From the NCBI GenBank assembly GCA_023386495.1, contig JAEWJS010000101.1:1-23650 (forward strand): a stretch of 23,650 nt of DNA, given 5' to 3'. Below are positions 7,368 to 15,080 of the stretch, in pieces (the first letter of the stretch is position 1; every line of letters begins with the position of its first letter). A model generated the notes under the pieces. It was not told the origin of the DNA. It was given only the letters and a program-made list of their open reading frames with translations, and made no database searches. Position numbers and translations under genes: made by a program. The stretch is from Bacillota bacterium. Lineage in GTDB: Bacteria; Bacillota; Bacilli; Paenibacillales; Paenibacillaceae.

Positions 7368-9467
7368 TTATTGCAGCACGGTGGGCAGCCGATTCGGGTC
7401 ATCGTTCAGCGCATCGACGATATAGACTTCGATGATGTCGCCCTCCGCCACATTAAATTGCGCCGCTGCTGTCAGGTTCGTGCCATCCAGATCCGTTACG
7501 ATTGCGCTCAAGCCGATCTGCACATTTTCGCGTAGCTGCCTGAAGATTACCGTCTCTGTACCGGCATGTCCGTTCACGGCCGACGCGCTGACCTGGAAGG
7601 TCTTGAAGCCCGACACGCCTTCCTTGACCGTCATGCGCAGCTTCTGGTTGTCGCGCGATACGGCATAGGCATCCGGATTCGGCTCAGCATTCAGCGCGAA
7701 GGCCTCACCCTGCCAGATTTCGAATACGGCCAGCGTGCCTGATACCTCATTGCCTGTCAGCAGCAGCGGCTTGCCCGTCGGACTGTCTTCGGCCGCGATG
7801 AATTCGATGCCTTCCGGACCGAGATCGCCCTCCCCGCTCACGTTCACATCCCGCATATTCACGAAGCTCACGAATTCCGGCGCTTCAGGATTCGTCACGT
7901 TGTAGACCATAATCGCGCTCTGACGCTCCAGACCGATGAAGGCATAGACGACGCCGTCAATCTCGCCGATCTCGATATATTCCGGTTCCGGCCCCTTGTC
8001 ATCGCTGCGATCATCCTTCGCATTCTTGTCATGGCCGCTGTTGAACAGGTCCGGCAAGTTCGCGGCTACGATCTGCTCGAAATCATCCGCGCTGTCGTAC
8101 ACCTGCTGCCCTTCCGTGCCGAATTGCTCGACATCCCAGATCGAGAATGAACGCGCCCCGTATGTATACAAGGCATTGAAATACGTCGTCTCCGTGACCG
8201 TATCCCGATAGACCGCGTCCGACACCGAGGTGATCACTTTAAGGCGGCCCAAATTCTCGTCTTTCCTTAACTCCGCCAGATTGAGGGCATCCAATTGCTC
8301 CTGCGTCGTGCCCGGATAGTAAGCCGCGTTCAGATGGATCGCATATCCTGCCGCCGGCCCGCCGGACTTATAAATATCCTTGAACCGAGCCTCGTCGGTG
8401 ATCTCTTCTTCCGGTCCGTATGCGCGCCCATCGCCCTCATTAGCCGTGAACAGGTATGTCTTGCCGCCGATCGTCTTGAGCGCCATGCCGTCCGGCATAT
8501 ACGTACCCAGCACCGGATACCCGCCGTTAATCCGTATCGCATTATCCCTGTCGGACGGATCCAGCTTGTTCTCCGCCAGCATATAATTCTTATAGCCTAG
8601 TCCGTGGACATGCGTGAATGCCTTCGCCGCCAGATCGAGCACCGCGACCGCATTGCTCTCCTGCAGCACGACATACGCCTTGCTTCCGTCTTCGCTTACG
8701 ACGATGAATTCCGGCTCGAAGTCTCGCGCCCATTGCTCATGCGTCGGTTCTGCTACATAGCCCGTCAGCAGAGAGGCGTAGCGGACGTTGTCGTCAATGA
8801 CGATATTCGTGTCGGTGAACGCCGCGGTCGACACCTGAAAGCTCAGATTGCCATCCGTCCCGGTGATATCAATGATCGAGACCGAACCGTAAGGGTCTAC
8901 CGAGTAATCACTGTTCGGCTCACCCTCATTCGCTACGAGCAATTGCTTGCCGTCCGGCGTCGCGGTGATCATATCCGGAAGCGCCCCCGCTTCCACGTAG
9001 TCGAGGTATTCGCCGTCCTTCGTGAAGAATACGACACTCCCGTTCTCGGTCCTGTCCGTGTTCGGGACAGCCGCCGCAATGAGGTCCAATGTCGGATGCA
9101 CCGCCACGCTCGTCACGTCACCGAATAGATCCGGCGCGCTCTCCGGGCTCTTGTCCGCGATCGATAGCTTGACGACCTTATCTTCTCCGATGGCTTGATT
9201 CGCCTTGTTGCTCTCTAGGCCCGAGAGATCGACGATCTCGATCGAACTCGTCGCGCCGTTGATCAGGTAGACCCTCCCGCTCGCCTTGTCGTACGTCACG
9301 ATTTCGGCGCCTGCCTCATCGATACCCGCACCCGTATCGTATCCAGCTATCTTAATCAGAGTGAGTGCCCCCGAAGCAGCAGGCGCCTCCGCCGAAGCAA
9401 CCGGTGCCAGCGCCGTCAATCCTAGGGACAACGCTAGCAGTCCGGCCATGTTACGCAATTTTGTCAC
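7368..9467 (-). CDS. Secreted choice-of-anchor I family protein
   Basis: Extracellular beta-propeller-type protein of the choice-of-anchor I family, found with many different surface anchors; the biochemical function is unknown. I choose the GTG at 9467 (699 aa), because AAGGAGG lies 9 nt upstream. The longer ATG version at 9497 would place that site inside the coding region. A signal peptide is clear (MTKLRNMAGLLALSLGLTAL, cleavage after about residue 26, ASA-EA). Propeller-like stretches include VYLINGATSSIEIVDLSG, LLVANEGEPNSDY and LFTANEGDGRAY. These are typical of the family, and the C-terminal ~110 residues look Ig-like. There is no SLH, LPXTG or membrane anchor at the C-terminus, which ends RLPTVLQ. 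The next gene, 20 bp downstream, carries SLH domains. Family assignment is confident; the role is not known. Confidence 0.88.
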   Translation of the reverse strand: MTKLRNMAGLLALSLGLTALAPVASAEAPAASGALTLIKIAGYDTGAGIDEAGAEIVTYDKASGRVYLINGATSSIEIVDLSGLESNKANQAIGEDKVVKLSIADKSPESAPDLFGDVTSVAVHPTLDLIAAAVPNTDRTENGSVVFFTKDGEYLDYVEAGALPDMITATPDGKQLLVANEGEPNSDYSVDPYGSVSIIDITGTDGNLSFQVSTAAFTDTNIVIDDNVRYASLLTGYVAEPTHEQWARDFEPEFIVVSEDGSKAYVVLQESNAVAVLDLAAKAFTHVHGLGYKNYMLAENKLDPSDRDNAIRINGGYPVLGTYMPDGMALKTIGGKTYLFTANEGDGRAYGPEEEITDEARFKDIYKSGGPAAGYAIHLNAAYYPGTTQEQLDALNLAELRKDENLGRLKVITSVSDAVYRDTVTETTYFNALYTYGARSFSIWDVEQFGTEGQQVYDSADDFEQIVAANLPDLFNSGHDKNAKDDRSDDKGPEPEYIEIGEIDGVVYAFIGLERQSAIMVYNVTNPEAPEFVSFVNMRDVNVSGEGDLGPEGIEFIAAEDSPTGKPLLLTGNEVSGTLAVFEIWQGEAFALNAEPNPDAYAVSRDNQKLRMTVKEGVSGFKTFQVSASAVNGHAGTETVIFRQLRENVQIGLSAIVTDLDGTNLTAAAQFNVAEGDIIEVYIVDALNDDPNRLPTVLQ

Positions 9468-9576
9468 TGCATGATTCCTCCTTGACTCTATGATCATGTT
9501 CTCATTGATGCTAGCAATCTATCGTTCGGTGAATGTCAGTGCTAGATTTCGCTTTTGTAAAGATGGCACGCCACGC

Positions 9577-9615
9577 AAAAAAGCCCTCCGGCTCTGAATG
9601 GACAGGCCAAAGGGC
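9577..9615 (-). terminator. Intrinsic terminator after the Crp-type regulator gene
   Basis: A 10-bp stem with two G-T wobbles (9583-9592 with 9606-9615) is followed on the minus strand by six T residues (9577-9582), just past the regulator stop codon. Confidence 0.88.
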
Positions 9616-9628
9616 ATTCGCTCGTTAT

Positions 9629-10324
9629 TCAACTGTCTTCCCGAAGCTTGCGTTCCAGCAGTTCAGGGTTAGGAATGAGAATCATCTTGCTCTTGATGCT
9701 GATCAGTCCGGCATCCTGCAGGTCGATCAACACCTTGGTCACCGTCTCGCGCACCGCGCCTACCATCTCCGCCATCTGCTGATGCGTCACCTTCAGGCCG
9801 ATCTGCAGGCCATGCGGCGTCATCGTGCCATATTCGTCGCCAAGTTGGATCAGTCGCTTGATGATGCGCGTGCGCACGTTCAGGAAGGTCAGATCGTAGA
9901 TTTGCTGATTCGCGCGCCGCAGCCGTTCCATCGTATAGTCTAACAGATGGAGGGCAAGCCGGGGATTCTCCATGATCAGCTTCTCAAAATCCCCCTTGCG
10001 CAGCGTGTACAGCTTCGTCATCTGCGTCGTCTCGGCGGTTGCGGAACGATAGAGCCCCGGCTTGATGAGCGCCATCTCGCCGAAGTAATCGCCCTCCTGC
10101 AGGAAGGCAAGAATAACCTTCTTCACGCCGTCGAAGCTGTAGATGTTGACGGCTCCCGAACGGATGAAATAAATCTCGTCGCCCTCATCGCCCTCGAAAA
10201 AGATGATCGATCCCTTCTTGAACGTCTTCTCGTACATGAAAGGGATGATGTTATCGAGTACGTCTGGGGCGATCTCACGAAAAAAGGGAATCGTAACTCG
10301 CAATCGGGCTGCATCGATGGACAC
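9629..10324 (-). CDS. Crp/Fnr-family transcriptional regulator
   Basis: DNA-binding regulator with an N-terminal cyclic-nucleotide-type sensor and a C-terminal winged helix. The GTG at 10324 is preferred (231 aa) because GAAGGAG lies 8 nt upstream; the ATG at 10360 has none. The beta-roll covers about residues 15-118, including FFEGDEGDEIYFIRSG (42-57) and FGEMALI plus YRSATAE (81-98), the region that forms the nucleotide pocket in CAP. A long dimerisation helix follows (about 119-142). The helix-turn-helix is THQQMAEMVGAVRETVTKVL (180-199). The protein has no cysteine, so it is not an Fe-S oxygen sensor like FNR. The ligand is unknown; many Firmicute members act without cAMP. It lies 36 bp downstream of the HD-GYP-like gene, probably in one transcript, and a terminator follows. 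Confidence 0.9.
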   Translation of the reverse strand: MSIDAARLRVTIPFFREIAPDVLDNIIPFMYEKTFKKGSIIFFEGDEGDEIYFIRSGAVNIYSFDGVKKVILAFLQEGDYFGEMALIKPGLYRSATAETTQMTKLYTLRKGDFEKLIMENPRLALHLLDYTMERLRRANQQIYDLTFLNVRTRIIKRLIQLGDEYGTMTPHGLQIGLKVTHQQMAEMVGAVRETVTKVLIDLQDAGLISIKSKMILIPNPELLERKLREDS

Positions 10325-10360
10325 GTCTGTCTCTCCTTCAAGAGCCCTTCCCTTCCGCAA

Positions 10361-11374
10361 TTATACGGCTAGCATACGCTCGTCCAAGATGACCTCCTGA
10401 ATGAAGTCGGTATGATACTGCAGGAGGTCAAAACGTAAGCCGTGATCCTTCGTGACGATCACCGGCCGGGATGGGTGGCCCTTATGCAATTCGGTTACCG
10501 TGCCGACCATGCCGTTCGACAGCTTCACGACCGTCCCGACCGGGTAGGGCGTAACGCTCTGAACGAAGGCGCGGACAACGGAGATATCATAGGATGAATC
10601 TACTTTCGACATGACATATTCAATTCCTTCATGCGGAAGTCGGTTTTTGCCGATTTCGTTCACGAAGTGGTCAAAATCGTTCGCGATGGCGCAAATTTGC
10701 GCGGAAATGCGGAACTCCTCGCCGCGGATGCCCATCGGGAACCCTGCGCCGTTCAACTGTTCGTGATGCTGCAGCACGATATGCGCGGCGAGCAGCGGGA
10801 TGTCGGGGTGCTTGCGGATCACATCGAAGCCGACGCGCGGATGCTCCTTCGCCGGGTCCCCGGCTTGCTTGACCACATAGCCGATATCGTGAAGCAGCGC
10901 TCCGAGCGCCAATGTCCGCAGGTGCTGCTCGGTCAAGCCCATCGTCTTGCCGGTCATCAGGGCCAATGTGCATACGTTTGCGCTATGGCCATATAGATAA
11001 GAACTGTCCGTCCGCAGCTCCTTCATCTGTAAGGAAACTTCCTCTTGATTGAACTGCCGCACCATGTCGTCCGCCAGACGTACGATCGGCCTGCTATGGA
11101 AGCTTCCGTTATTGGCCGCCTCTTGGAAAGCCGAACGCAGAATATCGACGGCGACGGCACGCAATCCGACCATGCCCATCACCTGATCCGTATCCGCCTC
11201 GTTCGGTCTGACATTATCGATGTAGACGCTCTCGATGCGCATCCGGTTCAACCCTTGAATCAAGCTGCCCGTCAGGATCGTTCCTCTCGACAGCACGAGC
11301 CGCCCGTCGATCTTATAGACGTGCTGCCCGAGTCTGTCGCCCTCTTGCAGGTCATTCACTGAAACCAATATCAT
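10361..11374 (-). CDS. HD-GYP-like domain phosphohydrolase/signalling protein
   Basis: HD-superfamily protein of 337 aa, probably acting on a cyclic dinucleotide or related signal. The N-terminal ~70 residues form a small module shared by several Firmicute HD-GYP proteins. The HD domain shows H130, HD at 162-163 (LLHDIGYV), H178, HH at 203-204 and D233. The GYP signature (HHExxDGxGYP) reads HHEQLNGAGFP (203-212), so D becomes N and Y becomes F. A C-terminal beta-rich segment follows (about 275-330, VGTVVKLSNGMVGTVTEL). The metal ligands are intact, so hydrolase activity is plausible, but cyclic-di-GMP specificity is uncertain. The ATG at 11374 follows GGAG by about 10 nt. The downstream Crp-type regulator is probably co-transcribed. 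No membrane segment was seen. Confidence 0.88.
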   Translation of the reverse strand: MILVSVNDLQEGDRLGQHVYKIDGRLVLSRGTILTGSLIQGLNRMRIESVYIDNVRPNEADTDQVMGMVGLRAVAVDILRSAFQEAANNGSFHSRPIVRLADDMVRQFNQEEVSLQMKELRTDSSYLYGHSANVCTLALMTGKTMGLTEQHLRTLALGALLHDIGYVVKQAGDPAKEHPRVGFDVIRKHPDIPLLAAHIVLQHHEQLNGAGFPMGIRGEEFRISAQICAIANDFDHFVNEIGKNRLPHEGIEYVMSKVDSSYDISVVRAFVQSVTPYPVGTVVKLSNGMVGTVTELHKGHPSRPVIVTKDHGLRFDLLQYHTDFIQEVILDERMLAV

Positions 11375-11391
11375 TGCCCGTTCACTCCATC

Positions 11392-11420
11392 ATAGTACTT
11401 TGGTATGATTCCTGTTGCAA
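11392..11420 (-). promoter_or_regulatory. Candidate sigma-A promoter for HD-GYP/crp genes
   Basis: Minus-strand TTGCAA (11415-11420) and TACTAT (11392-11397) are separated by 17 bp. Each hexamer matches consensus at four of six positions. The start codon is at 11374, so the -10 box lies only about 17 bp upstream of it and the leader would be very short. Confidence 0.4.
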
Positions 11421-11544
11421 TAGTAGCACACCCCCCTGGCTAATTCTGTAACCCGTATTACAAAATAGGACAATTGATGTAGGTTCGTGTCGAACTTTAA
11501 CGTTTCTTTAACTTTCGAGGCTAGGAGGTTTGTCGCGAACGCCA

Positions 11545-11571
11545 AGAGGCGTGCCGTGGCGGCACGCCTCT
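11545..11571 (-). terminator. Hairpin downstream of the solute-binding protein gene
   Basis: A perfect 11-bp inverted repeat with a 5-nt loop (11545-11555 and 11561-11571) begins 40 bp past the stop codon. The T-tract is poor on both strands, so termination is likely but not certain. A smaller GCGGC/GCCGC hairpin (11581-11593) precedes it. Confidence 0.5.
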
Positions 11572-11610
11572 CGTTCTTGTGCGGCGGAGCCGCTCTGTCA
11601 GGCAGCAGGA

Positions 11611-13047
11611 CTAGGCTCCGTCACCGGTGCCGGCCTCTGTCTCTTGGCGCTGCTGCGCCTCCGCTACATACGCTTCGTCAAGCGCGGTCTGGCCGCGCGA
11701 CTCCATCGCGGCGAGTGCCTCATCGAGCGTCTTCTTATTGTCGAGCACGGCTTGAATCTCCTCCTCCAGCAGCATGCCGAATGGCCCGAGGAAGCTGGCC
11801 GGCATGACATTGATCGGATTGGCGATCGGAGGCCGCGGCTTCAGCATGTAGAAGGGCTCCAAGCTCTTGCCGTCATGCTCCTTGATATGCGCCGTTCGCG
11901 TCAGAAAATCGCCCGATACCGTCTTGGATTGAATCTTGGCATACTCGTCGCCGTTCAAGTACTTGATGAACTCCCATGCCGCGCTCTTATTCGGCGAATC
12001 CGCGCGAATCGCGAAGATCGTGCCTAGCGAGAACGAGCCGCTCACATCCGGATTCGACGGGTCGACGGGTACCGTAACGATGGCCCAGTTCACCGGCTCG
12101 GCCTTCTTCAATTCATGCTGCGCCTCCTCGATTTTCTGTATCAGCCAAGGGCCGTTCAGCGTCATTGCCGAGCGCCCGCTTACGAACAGATCGCCTTGCA
12201 GATAGTCGGCATAGGACATCTCTCCTTGATACCCTGCCGGCATATACAGCGAACCCGCTTGAATGCCGCCCAGCACCGTCTCGAACACACCGCGCCATGC
12301 CGGCGTATTGAGCGTAATCTTCTTGGCGCCCGGATCGGTGAAGCTCAGGCCCAGACCCGTGCCGATCTGCCAGACCAGGTTGAACTTCTCCGGCGTGTCC
12401 CCCGATAGTCCGTAGACGCGTTCTTCTGCATTGCCGCTCGTCGGGAATCTCCCCGCCAACTGGAGGACATCGGCCCAGCTCATGCGATCGGTCGGCGGAT
12501 CAATGCCGTAACGCTGGAACAGATCGATATTGTAATACAGCGCCAAGCTGTTGAAGGTCGGCGCCAGCCCGTAGAGCCGCCCGCCGCTGATCTCCTTGAC
12601 CAGCTCGATGACGGCCGGGTGCATCCCCTCCAGATCGAAGCCGTCCTTGCCGATCATCGTCTCCAGCTCGACCAGCTCGCCTGCCTCGAACAGTTCGGCG
12701 TATTGGTCAGGATCCAGCAGCAGCACGTCAGGCTGCTGCTCCTTGAGATATTCCGTCAATTTGACCGGCTGCCCGCCGCCTTCGTACGCATAGAGCGAAT
12801 CCGTCCTCGCGACCTCGAAGTCAACATTCGGGAACTTCGATAAGAACAGATTGCCGTATTGGGACATGAAGGACTGCTCGTCCCAGTACATCACCCTTAA
12901 CGTCGCCTCGTCCTCCCTGTCCATCGGCGCGATCGCCATCCCATCCGCACCAGCCTTACTCCCGCCGGAGTTGCCTGCACAAGCGGAGAGCAGCATGATG
13001 ATCGCGATCACAGCTGCAGCTACGCTAGATTTCCTCATTCCTCGCAT
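11611..13047 (-). CDS. Extracellular solute-binding lipoprotein, family 1
   Basis: Substrate-capture lipoprotein for an ABC importer, probably of sugars or oligosaccharides. The ATG at 13047 (478 aa, MRGMRKSS) has GGGGG 7 nt upstream. An upstream ATG at 13179 would start inside the guaA terminator and is rejected. The signal peptide ends in a lipobox LSAC (20-23), with C23 as the lipidated residue. The mature part shows a family-1 layout: EATLRVMYWDE near the start, a PDVLLLDPDQYAELFEAGEL strand, NSLALYYNIDLFQRYGI, and SAMTLNGPWLI followed by AAWEFIKYL. The C-terminus is Gln/Glu-rich. No permease or ATPase gene lies beside it, so it may share a transporter encoded elsewhere. The substrate cannot be read from the sequence. 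Confidence 0.9.
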   Translation of the reverse strand: MRGMRKSSVAAAVIAIIMLLSACAGNSGGSKAGADGMAIAPMDREDEATLRVMYWDEQSFMSQYGNLFLSKFPNVDFEVARTDSLYAYEGGGQPVKLTEYLKEQQPDVLLLDPDQYAELFEAGELVELETMIGKDGFDLEGMHPAVIELVKEISGGRLYGLAPTFNSLALYYNIDLFQRYGIDPPTDRMSWADVLQLAGRFPTSGNAEERVYGLSGDTPEKFNLVWQIGTGLGLSFTDPGAKKITLNTPAWRGVFETVLGGIQAGSLYMPAGYQGEMSYADYLQGDLFVSGRSAMTLNGPWLIQKIEEAQHELKKAEPVNWAIVTVPVDPSNPDVSGSFSLGTIFAIRADSPNKSAAWEFIKYLNGDEYAKIQSKTVSGDFLTRTAHIKEHDGKSLEPFYMLKPRPPIANPINVMPASFLGPFGMLLEEEIQAVLDNKKTLDEALAAMESRGQTALDEAYVAEAQQRQETEAGTGDGA

Positions 13048-13143
13048 AATTGTTCCCCCTTTGCCGTTAGCAGCTGACGCCGCTCCCTCGCGTGCAGCCT
13101 CTATTGGGAAGACGAGCGAGGCCGGAAAAGGTTTTAGCGAATG

Positions 13144-13190
13144 CAAAAGAAAACTCCCTCCCATCTGCGATATGCGCAAATGAAAGGGAG
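13144..13190 (-). terminator. Intrinsic terminator of guaA
   Basis: A 16-bp stem with three G-T wobbles and a 5-nt loop (13154-13169 with 13175-13190) is followed on the minus strand by TTTTCTTTT (13145-13153). It starts 18 bp past the guaA stop codon. Confidence 0.93.
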
Positions 13191-13208
13191 CCCCTCATGC
13201 AGTAAATG

Positions 13209-14747
13209 CTATTCCCACTCGATCGTAGCCGGCGGCTTCGACGTGATGTCGTAGACGACGCGGTTGACGTTGTCGACTTCGTTGACGATGCGGACGGAGA
13301 TTTTCTCCAGCACATCCCAAGGGATGCGCGCCCAGTCGGCGGTCATGCCGTCGATCGAGGTGACAGCACGGATGCCGACGGTGTAGCTGTACGTCCGGGC
13401 ATCGCCCATGACGCCTACGCTCTTCATGTTCGGCAGCGCCGTGAAGTATTGCCAGATCTCGCGGTCGAGTCCAGCTGCCGCAATCTCGTCGCGCAGAATC
13501 TGGTCGGATTCGCGGACGATCGTCAGCTTCTCTTCGGTCACTTCGCCCAGCACGCGGATCGCGAGTCCAGGACCCGGGAACGGCTGCCGCCATACGATGG
13601 CGTCCGGCAGGCCGCATTCTTCGCCGACCTTGCGCACCTCATCCTTGAACAGTGCCTTAAGCGGCTCGACCAGCTTGAACTTGATATCCTCCGGCAGGCC
13701 GCCGACGTTATGATGCGACTTGATCGTCTGCGCCGTTGCCGTGCCGCTCTCGACGATGTCCGTGTAGAGCGTGCCTTGGGCCAGGAACTCGAAGTCGTCG
13801 AATTTCGCGGACTCCTCTTGGAACACGTAGATGAACTCGTTGCCGATGATTTTCCGCTTCTGCTCCGGATCGTCGACGCCCTTCAGCTTGCCTAGGAACC
13901 GATCCTTCGCATCGATCTTGACTACCTTCATGTCGAACTTGCCGACGAACGTCTCCATGACGCTCTCGGCTTCGCCCTTCCGCAGAAGGCCGTGGTCGAT
14001 GAACATGCACGTGAGCTGATCGCCGATCGCCTTATGAAGGAGGATCGCAACGACCGAGGAGTCTACGCCGCCCGAGAGCGCGCACAATACCTTCTTGTCG
14101 CCTACTTGGTCGCGGATCTCGCGGATCGTGTCATCGATGAACGTCGTCATGGACCAGCTGCCTTCGCACTTGCACACTTCATAGAGGAAGTTGCGAATCA
14201 TCTCGTTGCCGTAGACGGAATGGCGAACCTCCGGGTGGAATTGCACGGCGTAGAACCGCTTCTCCGGATGGCTCATCGCCGCGATCGGCGCATGGGCCGT
14301 GCTTGCGTCAACGCGGAAGCCGGTTGGCGGCTCAACGACAAGGTCGCTGTGGCTCATCCAGACGGTCTGACGGCTGTCGAGTCCGGCGGTCAGGTGGCAG
14401 TCTTGGTTGAAATCAACCTCGGCCTTGCCGTACTCGCGCTTGCCGGCGCGCTGCACCTTGCCGCTCAGCTGGTGCGACATCATCTGCATGCCGTAGCAGA
14501 TGCCGAAGATCGGCACGCCTAGCTCGTACACGCCCGGATCGACCAGCGGCGAGTTCTCTTCATAGACGCTCGCAGGACCGCCGGAGAAAATAATCCCCTT
14601 CGGCTGCAGCTCGCGCAGCTTGTCCGCAGACGTGTTGTACGGCAGCAATTCGCTGTACACGCCGAGGTCGCGGATCCGTCTTGCGATCAATTGGTTATAC
14701 TGTCCTCCGAAGTCAAGGACCACGATCAGTTCATTTGGCTTGTCCAT
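13209..14747 (-). CDS. guaA: GMP synthase (glutamine-hydrolysing)
   Basis: Converts XMP to GMP using ATP and glutamine, the last step of guanine nucleotide synthesis; cytosolic. The 512 aa match the family length. The class-I glutamine amidotransferase domain carries nucleophile C84 (GICYGMQ) and H171/E173 (HPEV). The ATP-pyrophosphatase P-loop is SGGVDSS at 225-231. The C-terminal dimerisation domain ends KPPATIEWE, the standard GuaA end. The ATG at 14747 follows GGGAGG by 13 nt, which is longer than usual; an AAGGA abuts the ATG. It is monocistronic, with a near-consensus promoter and a strong terminator. No purine riboswitch was seen in its leader, unlike pbuG in this window. Confidence 0.98.
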   Translation of the reverse strand: MDKPNELIVVLDFGGQYNQLIARRIRDLGVYSELLPYNTSADKLRELQPKGIIFSGGPASVYEENSPLVDPGVYELGVPIFGICYGMQMMSHQLSGKVQRAGKREYGKAEVDFNQDCHLTAGLDSRQTVWMSHSDLVVEPPTGFRVDASTAHAPIAAMSHPEKRFYAVQFHPEVRHSVYGNEMIRNFLYEVCKCEGSWSMTTFIDDTIREIRDQVGDKKVLCALSGGVDSSVVAILLHKAIGDQLTCMFIDHGLLRKGEAESVMETFVGKFDMKVVKIDAKDRFLGKLKGVDDPEQKRKIIGNEFIYVFQEESAKFDDFEFLAQGTLYTDIVESGTATAQTIKSHHNVGGLPEDIKFKLVEPLKALFKDEVRKVGEECGLPDAIVWRQPFPGPGLAIRVLGEVTEEKLTIVRESDQILRDEIAAAGLDREIWQYFTALPNMKSVGVMGDARTYSYTVGIRAVTSIDGMTADWARIPWDVLEKISVRIVNEVDNVNRVVYDITSKPPATIEWE

Positions 14748-14781
14748 TCCTTATTCACGGCCTCCCTTAATCATAAAGATT

Positions 14782-14811
14782 ATTATAACGAACGGCTTTT
14801 CCGCCAGTCAA
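14782..14811 (-). promoter_or_regulatory. Sigma-A promoter of guaA
   Basis: Minus-strand -35 TTGACT (14806-14811) and -10 TATAAT (14782-14787) have an 18-bp spacer. The predicted start, near 14775, gives a leader of about 28 nt, too short for an aptamer. Confidence 0.85.
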
Positions 14812-14885
14812 GGCGAATTAAGCCAGCGGTTTCCAGCCGATGGTATTGCTTGGCGGCAGTGTGTGGTTGGGCATTTGAACGACGT

Positions 14886-14962
14886 CGCGCGGTGGTGCGC
14901 GATGGCGTATGGTGCGCGATAGTGCGATGGTGCGCGGTGGCGCGATAGTGCGCGATGGTGCA
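14886..14962. repeat. Degenerate tandem repeat, GCGCGATRGT-like units
   Basis: About eight units of 8 or 10 bp, of the type GCGC-GRT-RGT with some units shortened to GCGATRGT, follow each other between bcp and the guaA promoter. The array is imperfect, has no unique spacers, and is strongly biased to G, C and T on the plus strand. It lies in the 3' flank of bcp. No function is known to me for it. Confidence 0.75.
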
Positions 14963-15044
14963 TAGTTAGGCTCAACGGCAGGACTTTACAGATTAGCGAC
15001 ACTTCGATTGCGCGAGATGAAGGAGTCTTCCCGGAAGCTTCATG

Positions 15045-15080
15045 CTTTGGCTTTGGCTAGGACTTGGGCTTGGGCTTTGT
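15045..15080 (-). repeat. Hexamer repeat spanning the bcp stop codon
   Basis: Six consecutive hexamers on the plus strand read CTTTGG, CTTTGG, CTAGGA, CTTGGG, CTTGGG, CTTTGT. On the coding strand they encode Lys-Pro repeats. The third unit is the diverged one (TCCTAG on the coding strand) and supplies the bcp stop codon, with two more Pro-Lys units beyond it. Confidence 0.85.

Noticed and set aside
7347..7368. Upstream ATG (7368) as the SLH gene start
   Set aside because: It overlaps the preceding stop and has no ribosome site, whereas the ATG at 7347 has GGAGGGAG at proper spacing before a canonical signal peptide.
14748..14812. Purine riboswitch upstream of guaA
   Set aside because: The leader after the predicted start is about 28 nt, and none of the conserved aptamer core is present.
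14886..14962. CRISPR array
   Set aside because: Units are 8-10 bp, contiguous and degenerate, with no spacers and no cas genes.
14808..15002. 64-codon frame covering the GCGCGATRGT array as a gene
   Set aside because: His/Arg-rich repeat translation with no ribosome site. It is better explained as open sequence continuing after the bcp stop.
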